Shown one piece after another: positions 1 to 7,064 of a stretch of DNA of 36,557 nt. The stretch spans positions 1 through 36,557 of the forward strand of contig DASUHM010000096.1 in NCBI GenBank assembly GCA_036273515.1, in the 5' to 3' direction. The position numbers and the translations under genes are program-made. Under the pieces are notes generated by a model. That model ran no database searches, was not told where the DNA came from, and was given only the letters and a program-made list of their open reading frames with translations. Position 1 is the first letter of the stretch. Every line of letters starts with the position of its first letter. Origin of the DNA: Gaiellales bacterium. Lineage in GTDB: Bacteria > Actinomycetota > Thermoleophilia > Gaiellales > JAICJC01.

Positions 1-216
1 CGCTACAGGATCGCTATATGCGTTGTAGGCCGCCGCGATGAGGCCGCCGGCAAGGATCATCCCGGCAGTTGGCAGCACGTACGTGAGCCAACCGCCGTAG
101 TACTTCCGCCACTCCTCCGCGGGCTTTCCCCGCAGCCCATACATAACGAGGAGTTCCGGGACGACTCCGCCCAAGAGGCCAAACACGAATACTGCCCAGG
201 TGCTGGTGCCCGCCAT
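1..216 (-). CDS. Small membrane protein, 3' end outside the window
   Basis: This gene starts at an ATG whose first base is 216 and runs off the left edge, leaving 72 codons. The peptide begins MAGTSTWAVFVFGLLGG, a hydrophobic helix at residues 6-26. A short charged loop (RGKPAEEWRKYY) follows, then a second hydrophobic stretch at residues 43-66. This looks like a two-or-more-helix integral membrane protein. A TAGTAT hexamer lies 10 bases upstream of the ATG and could be a -10 box. I do not recognise the family. Its codons are less GC-biased than those of genes further right, as is the next gene, so the left end may be a separately acquired segment. Confidence 0.6.
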   Translation of the reverse strand, partial: MAGTSTWAVFVFGLLGGVVPELLVMYGLRGKPAEEWRKYYGGWLTYVLPTAGMILAGGLIAAAYNAYSDPVA

Positions 217-229
217 GCGGCAGGAGATA

Positions 230-496
230 CTACCCCCAGCGGGACAACGCCGCACGCAAAACGAGCAGAAGTTCTTTACCGCCGATCCCGTGGTGGGCAG
301 ACGTGAAGACCTGCTTGCCGTCCTGGTTCGCGGCTGGAACGCGACGTGCGAGGTCTGGCTTCTGCTCGAGGAAGTCAGCGACCTTCTCGGGCGGCAGGTC
401 GACGCGCGACGCTAGCTCGTCCGCTGTCCAATACTTCGGCAGCTCCTCGATCGCGTCCTCAAGTTTGCGTTCAGCTACGGGGGTCATTCGTTCCAC
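230..496 (-). CDS. Small hypothetical protein with a possible winged-helix-like N-terminal half
   Basis: An 88-codon frame upstream of, and co-directional with, the partial membrane protein, with 13 bases between stop and next start. Residues 14-50 (ELPKYWTADELASRVDLPPE and following) read like a helix-turn-helix or winged-helix core: a helix, a turn with Asp-Leu-Pro, then a recognition-type helix. Residues 58-75 could be a beta-hairpin wing. No cofactor motif is seen. An in-frame ATG nine bases downstream (487) is an equally good start, and neither has a strong Shine-Dalgarno sequence. The family is not recognised; a DNA-binding role is only a guess from the secondary-structure pattern. Confidence 0.5.
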   Translation of the reverse strand: MERMTPVAERKLEDAIEELPKYWTADELASRVDLPPEKVADFLEQKPDLARRVPAANQDGKQVFTSAHHGIGGKELLLVLRAALSRWG

Positions 497-904
497 TCCA
501 TCCCAAGTGTCCAGGCAAAATCCAAAAACACCAGCCCCAACCGGGGCATATTGCTAACTCGACTCCGCTTGCGCCGACCCGCGAGCGAGCCGATAGAAGC
601 TACCACAGAGAAGACTCCCCAGAACGGGTGATTCTTCCGATGTGGAGTCCGAATTCCCGCTTGGCGTGGGTTCCGACACATCGTCCTCTCGATGTTTGGC
701 TTCCATAGCCGCGAATCCTGCCAGCTCGACCGGATTGCGCGCATGCAGCACAGTAGTCGGCTCGGCTAAGGACTTCGTGAGAGCGGGGTCACCCATCCGT
801 GGCTCGCGTAGCTCTCTCCTGCGTGCACACCGGGTGCACACCGCACCAGCATTCCGCGACGCCTACCACGTTGGCGGGCATGGAGAAAAGCGGTTTCGGC
901 ATGG
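497..904. other. About 400 bases without a convincing gene
   Basis: Open frames here are short, overlap one another on both strands and lack the third-position GC bias of neighbouring genes. The longest plausible one (minus strand, 554-841) is Ser/Glu-rich with no recognisable domain. Apart from a short tandem repeat at 823-843 I see no strong terminator or tRNA. The segment separates the left-end small genes from the flavoprotein gene and may be a remnant of a mobile or decayed region. Confidence 0.4.
823..843. repeat. Tandem direct repeat of GTGCACACCG
   Basis: GTGCACACCG occurs at 823-832 and again at 834-843, an 11-base period with a one-base spacer. Each unit contains the palindrome GTGCAC. 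It lies about 60 bases beyond the 3' end of the flavoprotein gene. It could be a protein-binding site placed once per helical turn or an old recombination scar; no partner gene is evident. Confidence 0.5.
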
Positions 905-2413
905 TTACGCGGCTGGGATTATTCCCTGCCGGAAGCGGAACACCCGGTCGGGATCCCAGGTGCGCTTGATCGACCGCAGGCGGGGCAGATTGGTCGCGTA
1001 GTAGGCCTGCTGCCAGCCGTGCAGGCCGGGATCTATGTAGTTCTGGTACGCCTGCCCGGACGTGTGCGGGGCGAGGCCGGAGGCGAGGCCGTCGAGCCAG
1101 GCGTTCGCCGCCGTGCCCTGGCCGGCCGATCCCCAGTAGGCCAGCATCTGGGCCGAGTAGAGCTGGTCGCGGTGCACGAACGCGGTCGCGTCGGGCGCGA
1201 CCCGGTTGAGCGCGCCGCCGTAGGGGTCGAGCAGCACCGCGCCGGAGCCGACGCCCGCCGCCTGGCGGCTCTCGATGGCGCGGACGATCGTGCCGGCGCC
1301 GGCGGATCCGAGCGGCGTCGAGAAGTAGGCGGATCGCGCGGCGAAGCTGGACGGCTGGATGGTGCGGCAGGCGGCCGCCGACTCGCCGGCGCAGCCGGCC
1401 CAGATCTGCTGGACGTCCAGATACGTGCCCGACCCGGTCGAGAGCGACGCACCCGCGACGGCCGTGATCGGCGCCATGGCGGAGCGAAGCGCGGCCTCGC
1501 TGCCGCCGAGCAGCTGCCCGAACACGCGCACCTGCGGTGAGGACGTGCCGGTCTCGATCGCGCAGATCAGGTAGAGGCCGTCGGGGCCGTGCGGCGCGAC
1601 GCCCTGCCAGGCGGCCAGCGCCGCGGCGGCCTGCGACCAGGGGAAGTCGCAGAAGCCGTACGCGGCCGTCGAGACGGGATGGGTGGCGAGCGTGAGCGCC
1701 GTGACGGCGCCGAAGTTGCCCCCGCCGCCACCGCGGCAGGCCCACAGGAGGTCGGCGTTCGTCGAGGGATCGGCGACCCGCACCCGGCCGTCGGCGGTGA
1801 CGATCCGCACGGCGAGGATGTTGTCGCAGGTGGCGCCCATGGTGCGGGCGGCGAAGCCGACGCCGCCTCCGAGGGCGAGGCCGGAGATGCCCACGGTCGG
1901 GCACGACCCCGTCGGCACGGCCAGGCCGTGCGCCGCGAGGGCGGTGATCAGGTCGATCGCGAGCACCCCCGCACCGACCGTCACGGACTTCCGGTCGGCC
2001 GCGAGGCTGATCGTGTTCAGGCGGCGGACATCGCAGACGAGGCCGGCGTTCGTCGAGTAGCCGGCGTAGCTGTGGCCGCCGCAGCGCAAGGTGAAGGGCA
2101 GCGACGAGCGCGCGGCGAAGCGCACGCTCGCGGCGACGTCGGCCTCGACCACGGCGCGCGCGATCGCCTTGGGGTGCACGCCGGAGTAGCGCTCGTTCGA
2201 GATCACGCTGGCGTTCGCGTAGTGCGTCGTGCCCGGCAGGAGCAGCGGCCCGCGCAGCTGCGACGCAAGGCCGGCGAGGGTCGGCTGACCGCTCGTGCCG
2301 GCCGGCGCCGTCGCCGTCGCCCGTGTCGAGGACGACCCGTTCCCCGAGCATGCCGCGAGCGCCCCGGCCAGCGGCAGGGCGGCCGCCCGCTCGAGCAGCT
2401 GGCGCCGTCGCAC
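905..2413 (-). CDS. Tat-exported FAD-dependent oxidoreductase, berberine-bridge-enzyme family
   Basis: A 502-residue flavoprotein with the vanillyl-alcohol-oxidase fold. I chose the GTG at 2413 because the protein then begins VRRRQLLERAAALPLAGALAAC, a twin-arginine-like signal ending in a lipobox with Cys22. This predicts a folded, Tat-exported lipoprotein. The FAD domain has RCGGHS with His114 and GSCPTVGISG with Cys171, the two residues that tether FAD bicovalently in berberine-bridge-type enzymes (family knowledge). The C-terminal BBE motif is present: YQNYID, then WQQAYYATNLPRL, then KRTWDPDRVF. Such enzymes oxidise alcohols, sugars or polyphenols with oxygen; the substrate here is unknown. 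Upstream is a divergent nitronate-monooxygenase-like gene only 60 bases away. The open frame continues far upstream of 2413, but that part is antisense to the neighbour and is not coding. Confidence 0.9.
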   Translation of the reverse strand: MRRRQLLERAAALPLAGALAACSGNGSSSTRATATAPAGTSGQPTLAGLASQLRGPLLLPGTTHYANASVISNERYSGVHPKAIARAVVEADVAASVRFAARSSLPFTLRCGGHSYAGYSTNAGLVCDVRRLNTISLAADRKSVTVGAGVLAIDLITALAAHGLAVPTGSCPTVGISGLALGGGVGFAARTMGATCDNILAVRIVTADGRVRVADPSTNADLLWACRGGGGGNFGAVTALTLATHPVSTAAYGFCDFPWSQAAAALAAWQGVAPHGPDGLYLICAIETGTSSPQVRVFGQLLGGSEAALRSAMAPITAVAGASLSTGSGTYLDVQQIWAGCAGESAAACRTIQPSSFAARSAYFSTPLGSAGAGTIVRAIESRQAAGVGSGAVLLDPYGGALNRVAPDATAFVHRDQLYSAQMLAYWGSAGQGTAANAWLDGLASGLAPHTSGQAYQNYIDPGLHGWQQAYYATNLPRLRSIKRTWDPDRVFRFRQGIIPAA

Positions 2414-2473
2414 CCCGGGATCGTGCCACCGGCGCCGGGCGGGTTTCGTACCAGCTGCACTACGATCGCCGTC

Positions 2474-3397
2474 ATGACGCTTCCCTGGACCGTCCCGGTG
2501 ATGCAGGCGCCCGTCGGTCCGGCGGCGACGCCGGAGCTGGCCGCCGCGGTCTCGGAAGCCGGTGGGCTCGGCAGCCTGGGCGCGTCGTGGACCGAGCCGG
2601 CGCAGCTGCGCGAGCAGATCCGCGCCATCCGCCGCCTGACCGATCGGCCCTTCTTCGTGAACCTGGTGCTCGCGTTCGACCAGGAGGAGCGGCTCGAGCT
2701 GCTCTGCGACGAGGGCGTCCCGATCGTCGCGTTCTCGTGGGGGATCGAGCGGCGGCTGGTCGAGCGCGCGCACGCGGCTGGATGCCTCGTGGTCGCGCAG
2801 GCCGGCTCGATCGGCGAGGGTCGGGCCGCGGTCGAGGCCGGCGCCGACGCCGTGATCGCCCAGGGCGTCGAGGCGGGCGGGCACGTCGAGGGCGAGACGC
2901 CCGTGCTCGACCTCGTCGCGGCGCTGCGCGGCGGCGTGCCGGTGGTCGCGGCCGGCGGGATCGCCGACGCCGACGGCCTGCGCCGCGCGCGCGCCGCGGG
3001 CGCCGAGGGCGTCGTGATGGGCACGCGGTTCCTGGCGACGCCCGAGGCGGACGTCCATGCCGACTACGCAAACCGTCTCCTTGCGGCCGGCCCCGACGAC
3101 ACCGTGCTCACGTTCCTGTTCGACGGCGGCTGGCCGGGCGCCGCCCACCGCGTCCTTCGCAACAGCACCTACCGGGCGTGGGAGGAGGCGGGCAGCCCAA
3201 AGAGCGGCGCGCGCCCGAACGAGGGCGAGATCGTGGCCGAGACCGACGGCCAGCCGATCGCCCGCTATTCGGCGGACGAGCCGCACCGCTCGACGACCGG
3301 CGATGTCGAGGCGATGTGCCTGTACGCCGGGCGCGGTGTGGGCCGGATCACCACGGTCGAACCCGCCGCCGAGATCGTGGCCCGCATGGTGTCGTAG
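2474..3397 (+). CDS. Nitronate monooxygenase / NPD-type FMN oxidoreductase
   Basis: A 307-residue TIM-barrel flavoprotein of the 2-nitropropane dioxygenase family, which oxidises alkyl nitronates to carbonyl compounds and nitrite using FMN and oxygen. The N-terminus VPVMQAPVGP matches the family's start, where a Gln or Met near the flavin follows PIIQAPMAG-like sequence. GADAVIAQGVEAGGHVEG (about residues 128-145) is the family's catalytic-His/phosphate loop. VPVVAAGGIADADGLRRA and GAEGVVMGTRFLAT are the standard FMN phosphate-binding segments. Length is typical of class I/II members. A TACGAT box sits 7 bases before the ATG and there is no ribosome site, so the mRNA is probably leaderless. 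The physiological substrate is unknown. The next gene follows after 31 bases that form a hairpin. Confidence 0.9.
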   Translation: MTLPWTVPVMQAPVGPAATPELAAAVSEAGGLGSLGASWTEPAQLREQIRAIRRLTDRPFFVNLVLAFDQEERLELLCDEGVPIVAFSWGIERRLVERAHAAGCLVVAQAGSIGEGRAAVEAGADAVIAQGVEAGGHVEGETPVLDLVAALRGGVPVVAAGGIADADGLRRARAAGAEGVVMGTRFLATPEADVHADYANRLLAAGPDDTVLTFLFDGGWPGAAHRVLRNSTYRAWEEAGSPKSGARPNEGEIVAETDGQPIARYSADEPHRSTTGDVEAMCLYAGRGVGRITTVEPAAEIVARMVS

Positions 3398-3400
3398 ACT

Positions 3401-3425
3401 CGGCCTCCCTACGAGAAGGAGGCCG
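3401..3425 (+). promoter_or_regulatory. Hairpin that sequesters the ribosome-binding site of the next gene
   Basis: CGGCCTCC (3401-3408) and GGAGGCCG (3418-3425) are perfect 8-base inverted arms around a 9-base loop. The right arm includes most of the Shine-Dalgarno AAGGAGG (3416-3422), which is ideally placed 6 bases before the ATG at 3429. There is no T-run, so a terminator is less likely. Folding would hide the ribosome site. Ribosomes finishing the upstream gene, whose stop is at 3395-3397, could melt it. Confidence 0.65.
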
Positions 3426-3428
3426 GGA

Positions 3429-3902
3429 ATGCGAAGGATGCTCATCTTGACGACGGCCGTGGCGGTGCTCGCCTCGGCGCTCACGGCGGGGGCGATGGCG
3501 CTCGGCTCCGGTTCGGGTGGGATCGTCGCGCCGATCCGGATCCACGTGGTCGAGCACCCCATCACCGACCAGGTCATCGACATCGGCGCGCCCCGCGACT
3601 CGCCCGGCGACCAGCTGCCGTTCGCAAACCCGGTGTTCGACGCCGCCAACAAGCACCAGGTCGGCTCCGACCAGGGCAACTGCGTCCGGGCGAGCTCGAA
3701 GCAGGGCCGCTGGGAGTGCATGTGGACGACGTTCCTGCACAAGGGCCAGATCACGGTCGAGGGGCCGTTCCGCGACGCCTTTCCGACGACGGTGCTCGCC
3801 GTCACCGGTGGCACCGGGGCCTATCGCAACGTGCGCGGCCAGATGATCCTGCACACCCGCAAGGACGGGAACTTCGACTTCATCTTCAAGCTCCAGCCGT
3901 AG
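3429..3902 (+). CDS. Secreted dirigent / allene-oxide-cyclase-like beta-barrel protein
   Basis: A 157-residue protein with an N-terminal signal peptide (residues 1-25, MRRMLILTTAVAVLASA then LTAGAMA). The mature part ends in a typical eight-stranded-barrel pattern: TVLAVTGGTGAYRNVRGQM followed by a basic strand and DFIFKL. The GGTG-x-Y-x-x-x-x-G segment is the hallmark of the dirigent/allene oxide cyclase-like barrel family. Two cysteines (near residues 80 and 91) could form a disulfide outside the cell. Bacterial members have no established reaction. The start is fixed by a strong AAGGAGG, itself folded into a hairpin. The gene follows the monooxygenase by 31 bases on the same strand and is closed by a strong terminator. 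Confidence 0.8.
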   Translation: MRRMLILTTAVAVLASALTAGAMALGSGSGGIVAPIRIHVVEHPITDQVIDIGAPRDSPGDQLPFANPVFDAANKHQVGSDQGNCVRASSKQGRWECMWTTFLHKGQITVEGPFRDAFPTTVLAVTGGTGAYRNVRGQMILHTRKDGNFDFIFKLQP

Positions 3903-4406
3903 CGCTGGCGAGGAGACTCTCGGCTCCGGCCCGGTTGTGGCACGGGCCGGAGCCCGGTGATGCGCGCGTCGGGCCCTTGCTCGAAGGCTTCCTGTCGATT
4001 GTGCAGGTGACGTCGCGTACGGCGTGGTCGGCCCAGACCGTATGGGGCTGGAGAGCCTCGATCTCAGCTTGCGAGGTGTTGGGCATCGGGCGGTCGTGAT
4101 GCCGATCCCAGGCACCCGGCGAGCGATGTCACGACTCCAATGCATGCCGTCGGTGCCGCGGCGCGCCTCAGGCCCGGAGTGCGCCTCGGCCCACGCCAGG
4201 ACTTCGTAGACGCTGCGGGCGCCGGAGATCTCGTGCTCGGTGGCATGAAACGCCGGCTCCTCGACAGGGATCCCTTCCCGGTACACGGCCGGGTCTCGAG
4301 AGTCCACCTGACGCACTTCCACGACAGCGAACAAATCACCGCTGGGGTGATCAGCCACCCCGCGGACGGGGGCGTGAGTCACCCGCGAAGGGGTCGCCGT
4401 AGCCAC
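3886..4406 (-). pseudogene. Uncertain minus-strand coding remnant, possibly frameshifted
   Basis: From a GTG at 4406 a frame reads about 107 protein-like residues, including FAVVEVRQVDSRDP, then EEPAFHATEHEISGARSVYE and VLAWAEAHSG. It then becomes Arg/Ser-rich and never stops until it is deep inside the opposite-strand dirigent gene. At 4086 another minus frame opens with MPNTSQAEIEALQPHTVWAD, which looks like a natural continuation, and it stops at 3886. One indel near 4090 would join them into a protein of about 170 residues. Reading would have to cross the 3922-3954 hairpin. I recognise no domain. It could also be an intact short gene, or non-coding. Confidence 0.3.
3922..3954 (+). terminator. 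12-bp GC-rich hairpin terminator
   Basis: GGCTCCGGCCCG (3922-3933) pairs perfectly with CGGGCCGGAGCC (3943-3954) around a 9-base loop, 19 bases after the dirigent-like stop. There is no U-tract, which is common for actinobacterial terminators. Confidence 0.75.
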
Positions 4407-4474
4407 TAGATAACACGCCCGCTCGCCCGTACCGTTGCCTTAGTCAGGCTTTGGCCACGGGGGAGGTCATGTTG

Positions 4475-5305
4475 ATGCGGTACGGATGGACTCGCGCGCT
4501 CGCGGCGGTCGCGGCGTTTGCGTGCATGTTGGCGGCGCCTGCGGGCGCCGGGGTGACGGCTGCCGCGCAGGCGGCGCCGACGGAGCCGGTCGTCCTGATC
4601 GTGCTCGAGAACAAGACGTACGACAGCATCGTGGGCAACACGAACGCGCCGTACATCCAGTCGCTGATCGCGGGTGGGACGCTGTACACGAACTACCAGG
4701 CGGCGCCGGGCAGCCTGCCCGACTACCTGCGCATGACCGGCGGCATCGCCACGACGTCGGCCGCCAAGAATTCGGACAACATCTTCAACCAGCTCCAGGG
4801 CATCGGCCAGAGCTGGGGCGAGTTCGAGGAGTCGATGCCGTCGGCCTGCTACCTGAAGTCGGGCCCGCTGCCGTACGACCGCGCGCACAACCCGGCCTCC
4901 TACTACGGTGACATCACCTCGAAGCCGGCGGCGTGCGCCAACATGGTGCCGTTCACCGCCTTCGATCCGACGCATCTGCGGTCGTTCTCCTACGTCGTGC
5001 CGAACGACAACGACAACATGCACTCGGGCTCGAGCAAGACGGCCGAGATCAAGGCCGGCGACGCCTGGCTGAAGGCCCACGTCCCGGCGATGCTGGCCGG
5101 CGGCGCGCTCGTCATCGTCACCTGGGACGAGGGCAACCGCTCGAACGAGCACATCGCCACGATCGCCATCGGCGGCTCGGCGGGGCAGGGTGTGAAGGAC
5201 TCGCACGCGTACACGCACTTCGGCCTCCTGGCCGGCCTCGAGAACGCGTACGGCGTGCCGCTCCTGAACTCGGCGAAGACCGCTACGCCGTTCCCGATCA
5301 GCTAG
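4475..5305 (+). CDS. Secreted phosphoesterase (acid phosphatase / phospholipase C superfamily)
   Basis: A 276-residue secreted hydrolase. I chose ATG 4475 over the in-frame ATG at 4469 because GGGGGAGG (4459-4466) is then 8 bases away. The signal peptide spans about residues 1-34 (MRYGWTRALAAVAAFACM then LAAPAGAGVTAAAQA). The mature part begins VVLIVLENKTYDSIVGN, the metal-binding ENxxYD motif of the phosphoesterase family (PF04185 type). PNDNDNMHSGS (about residue 180) and VIVTWDEGN (about residue 212) supply the remaining conserved Asp/His metal ligands. It should release phosphate from phosphomonoesters or lipids outside the membrane. It is monocistronic, with a strong terminator after it. 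Confidence 0.88.
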   Translation: MRYGWTRALAAVAAFACMLAAPAGAGVTAAAQAAPTEPVVLIVLENKTYDSIVGNTNAPYIQSLIAGGTLYTNYQAAPGSLPDYLRMTGGIATTSAAKNSDNIFNQLQGIGQSWGEFEESMPSACYLKSGPLPYDRAHNPASYYGDITSKPAACANMVPFTAFDPTHLRSFSYVVPNDNDNMHSGSSKTAEIKAGDAWLKAHVPAMLAGGALVIVTWDEGNRSNEHIATIAIGGSAGQGVKDSHAYTHFGLLAGLENAYGVPLLNSAKTATPFPIS

Positions 5306-5311
5306 GAACGG

Positions 5312-5346
5312 ACCCGCCGGAGGGGGTCTGACCCCTTCCGGCGGGT
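5312..5346 (+). terminator. 15-bp hairpin terminator containing the GGGGTCTGACCCC core
   Basis: ACCCGCCGGAGGGGG (5312-5326) pairs with CCCCTTCCGGCGGGT (5332-5346), one G.U included, around loop TCTGA. The apex, GGGGTCTGACCCC at 5323-5335, is the same 13-base palindrome that forms the ends of the two 65-base elements at 26396 and 31918. The hairpin starts 7 bases after the phosphoesterase stop. Confidence 0.8.
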
Positions 5347-5383
5347 GCTACTTCTCCGCCCCTGTGTGCCGATTACGTCGAGG

Positions 5384-5887
5384 ATGGGCACGGCCGAGCG
5401 CATCCCCACACGCAGACCCTCACGGCGGTCGACCCGGCCCGTCCTCGGCACCGCGGCTTCGATCGTTGCGGTCATGCTCGGCGTGGTAGCCGCCACGGGA
5501 TGCGCGCCAGTGTCGTTCGGCGACACCTCCAACCTGCGAGTCAGTGAGGTGTGGCCGTCGCGCGGCCCCGCCGCACACGTCGATGCAGCGCTGATCGTGG
5601 TTCGCGTCGACGGCCGGCTGATTTTCCGACGGTTCGCAGCTTTGAGTGAGAAGCGCACCTACTCCGCCGACGACACAGGCCACTACACGATCTCCGCGGC
5701 GGTGTACCGGTGCTCGGGCGCATGCCGGGCCGGGAACGATCCACACCCTGGCGATCGTCGCATTGCTCGGTGCTCGCTTCGGGCCGACTTCGAGGGGAGT
5801 CGTGGGGCGAACTACCTGCTTGTCGTTCGCACCGGGCGACCGGCGTGTCGGCTCAAACGGGGTGCGACTGCTCGGAACCAAGCGTGA
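5384..5887 (+). CDS. Probable lipoprotein of unknown function
   Basis: A 167-residue frame starting MGTAERIPTRRPSRRST and running into a hydrophobic segment that ends VMLGVVAATGC, a lipobox-like site with Cys near residue 40. The mature part has four or more cysteines (YRCSGAC, RCSLR, ACRLK), suggesting disulfides, and alternates as if beta-rich (ALIVVRVDGRLIFRRFAAL, YTISAAVYRC). No family is recognised. The ribosome site is weak, and the frame could start earlier at 5345. The last 35 bases overlap the 3' end of the convergent MFS gene. The signal-peptide pattern and cysteine spacing favour a real gene over a shadow frame. Confidence 0.5.
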   Translation: MGTAERIPTRRPSRRSTRPVLGTAASIVAVMLGVVAATGCAPVSFGDTSNLRVSEVWPSRGPAAHVDAALIVVRVDGRLIFRRFAALSEKRTYSADDTGHYTISAAVYRCSGACRAGNDPHPGDRRIARCSLRADFEGSRGANYLLVVRTGRPACRLKRGATARNQA

Positions 5888-7064
5888 TCGCGCAGGCGAC
5901 CGCCGCGCCGGCGATGCCGAGCGTGAGCGCGGCGTGGACGCCCACGTGCGCGATCAGGCTGCCGCCCGCGGCCGTCCCGCCGGCGATGCCGATCGTCACC
6001 GCAGTCGACATCCAGCCGAAGATCTCGGCCTGCGTCCCCGGCACCGCCGCCCGCTCGAGCATGTTGTAGGCGACCGCAATGCTGGGGGCGATCGGCAGTC
6101 CGGCGATGAACATGACGACGGCCATCTGGAGGATCGAGCCCGCCAGCAGCGGGGGGATCAGGACGAGCACGAACACGGCGCTGATCACCTGCAGGCGGCG
6201 GTTGAGCGGGCCGTTCGAGGCGGCTGCGCCGGCGAGGATGCCGCCGACCAGGCTGCCGGCCGAGAATGCGGCGAGCGTGATCCCGCCCAGCGAACGGCCG
6301 CCGTGGCCCTCGGCGAACGCCGGCATCGACACCTCCGCCGCGCCGAACGCGACGCCGTAGGCGATCCCCAGCATGAGCAGGCGGCGGATGCCCCAGGGGA
6401 CGAGCGCCTGCAGGACGTGGTGGTCGGAGCGGTCGTGGCTCGGGTCGGGCCGGCGGGCGCGGACGGCCGGCGTCGAGGTGAACCCGATCGTGCCGGCGAC
6501 ACACGCGACGCCGGCGGCGACGATGCCGGCGCTCGCGGAGATGGTGGCGGCGAGCACCGCCACGATCAGCGGGCCGACGACGAAGATGACCTCCTGGATG
6601 GTGGCCTCGAGCGCGTAGGCCGTCGTGCGCAGATCGGGCCGTGGCAGCATCGTCGGCCACATCATCCGGATAGTCGGGCCGACGGGCGGCGCCAGCACGC
6701 CGGCGACGAGGGTTGCCGCCACGAGCACCGGCTCGGCGACCCGGGCGTGCGCGAGCGCGAGCAGTGCGGCCAGTGCCGTCCCGTACGCGAGCGCGTAGGT
6801 GATCACCACCGGCGCCGGCGGACGCCGGTCGACCAGCCGGCCGCCGACCACGCTGCCCGCGCCCGACGCCACGGCGTAGGTGCCGGAGACGATCCCGGCC
6901 GTCGCGTAGGAGCCGCCCTCGCTGCGGACGAGGAGGACGAGCGCGAGCGCGCTCATCCCCATCGGCATCCGCGCCAGCAGCCCCCACGAGACCACCCGCC
7001 GCGCCTCGCCGCCGGACAGCAGCTCGCGGTAGCTGCTGACACCCAGCGCCTGTGCGACGCTCAT
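5853..7064 (-). CDS. MFS transporter, drug-efflux-like
   Basis: A 403-residue integral membrane protein with about 12 hydrophobic helices, in two six-helix halves split by the hydrophilic segment RARRPDPSHDRSDHH (about residues 198-212). GGRLVDRRPP after helix 2 is a degenerate version of the MFS loop 2-3 motif (G-x-x-x-D-R). The pattern resembles actinobacterial DHA1-like multidrug or metabolite exporters. The ATG at 7064 overlaps the stop of the upstream reductase gene (ATGA), so translation is coupled. It is the last gene of the minus-strand run headed by the ArsR regulator. The substrate cannot be told. Its 3' end overlaps the convergent lipoprotein gene by 35 bases. Confidence 0.88.
   Translation of the reverse strand: MSVAQALGVSSYRELLSGGEARRVVSWGLLARMPMGMSALALVLLVRSEGGSYATAGIVSGTYAVASGAGSVVGGRLVDRRPPAPVVITYALAYGTALAALLALAHARVAEPVLVAATLVAGVLAPPVGPTIRMMWPTMLPRPDLRTTAYALEATIQEVIFVVGPLIVAVLAATISASAGIVAAGVACVAGTIGFTSTPAVRARRPDPSHDRSDHHVLQALVPWGIRRLLMLGIAYGVAFGAAEVSMPAFAEGHGGRSLGGITLAAFSAGSLVGGILAGAAASNGPLNRRLQVISAVFVLVLIPPLLAGSILQMAVVMFIAGLPIAPSIAVAYNMLERAAVPGTQAEIFGWMSTAVTIGIAGGTAAGGSLIAHVGVHAALTLGIAGAAVACAITLGSEQSHPV

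Noticed and set aside
905-3814. A very long minus-strand frame (969 codons) extending upstream of the flavoprotein
   Set aside because: The part beyond 2413 is antisense to the nitronate monooxygenase and dirigent genes, which have clear domains. High GC removes stop codons from shadow frames.
4140-4409. An 89-codon plus-strand frame before the phosphoesterase
   Set aside because: No ribosome site or recognisable domain, and a protein-like minus-strand frame covers the same bases.
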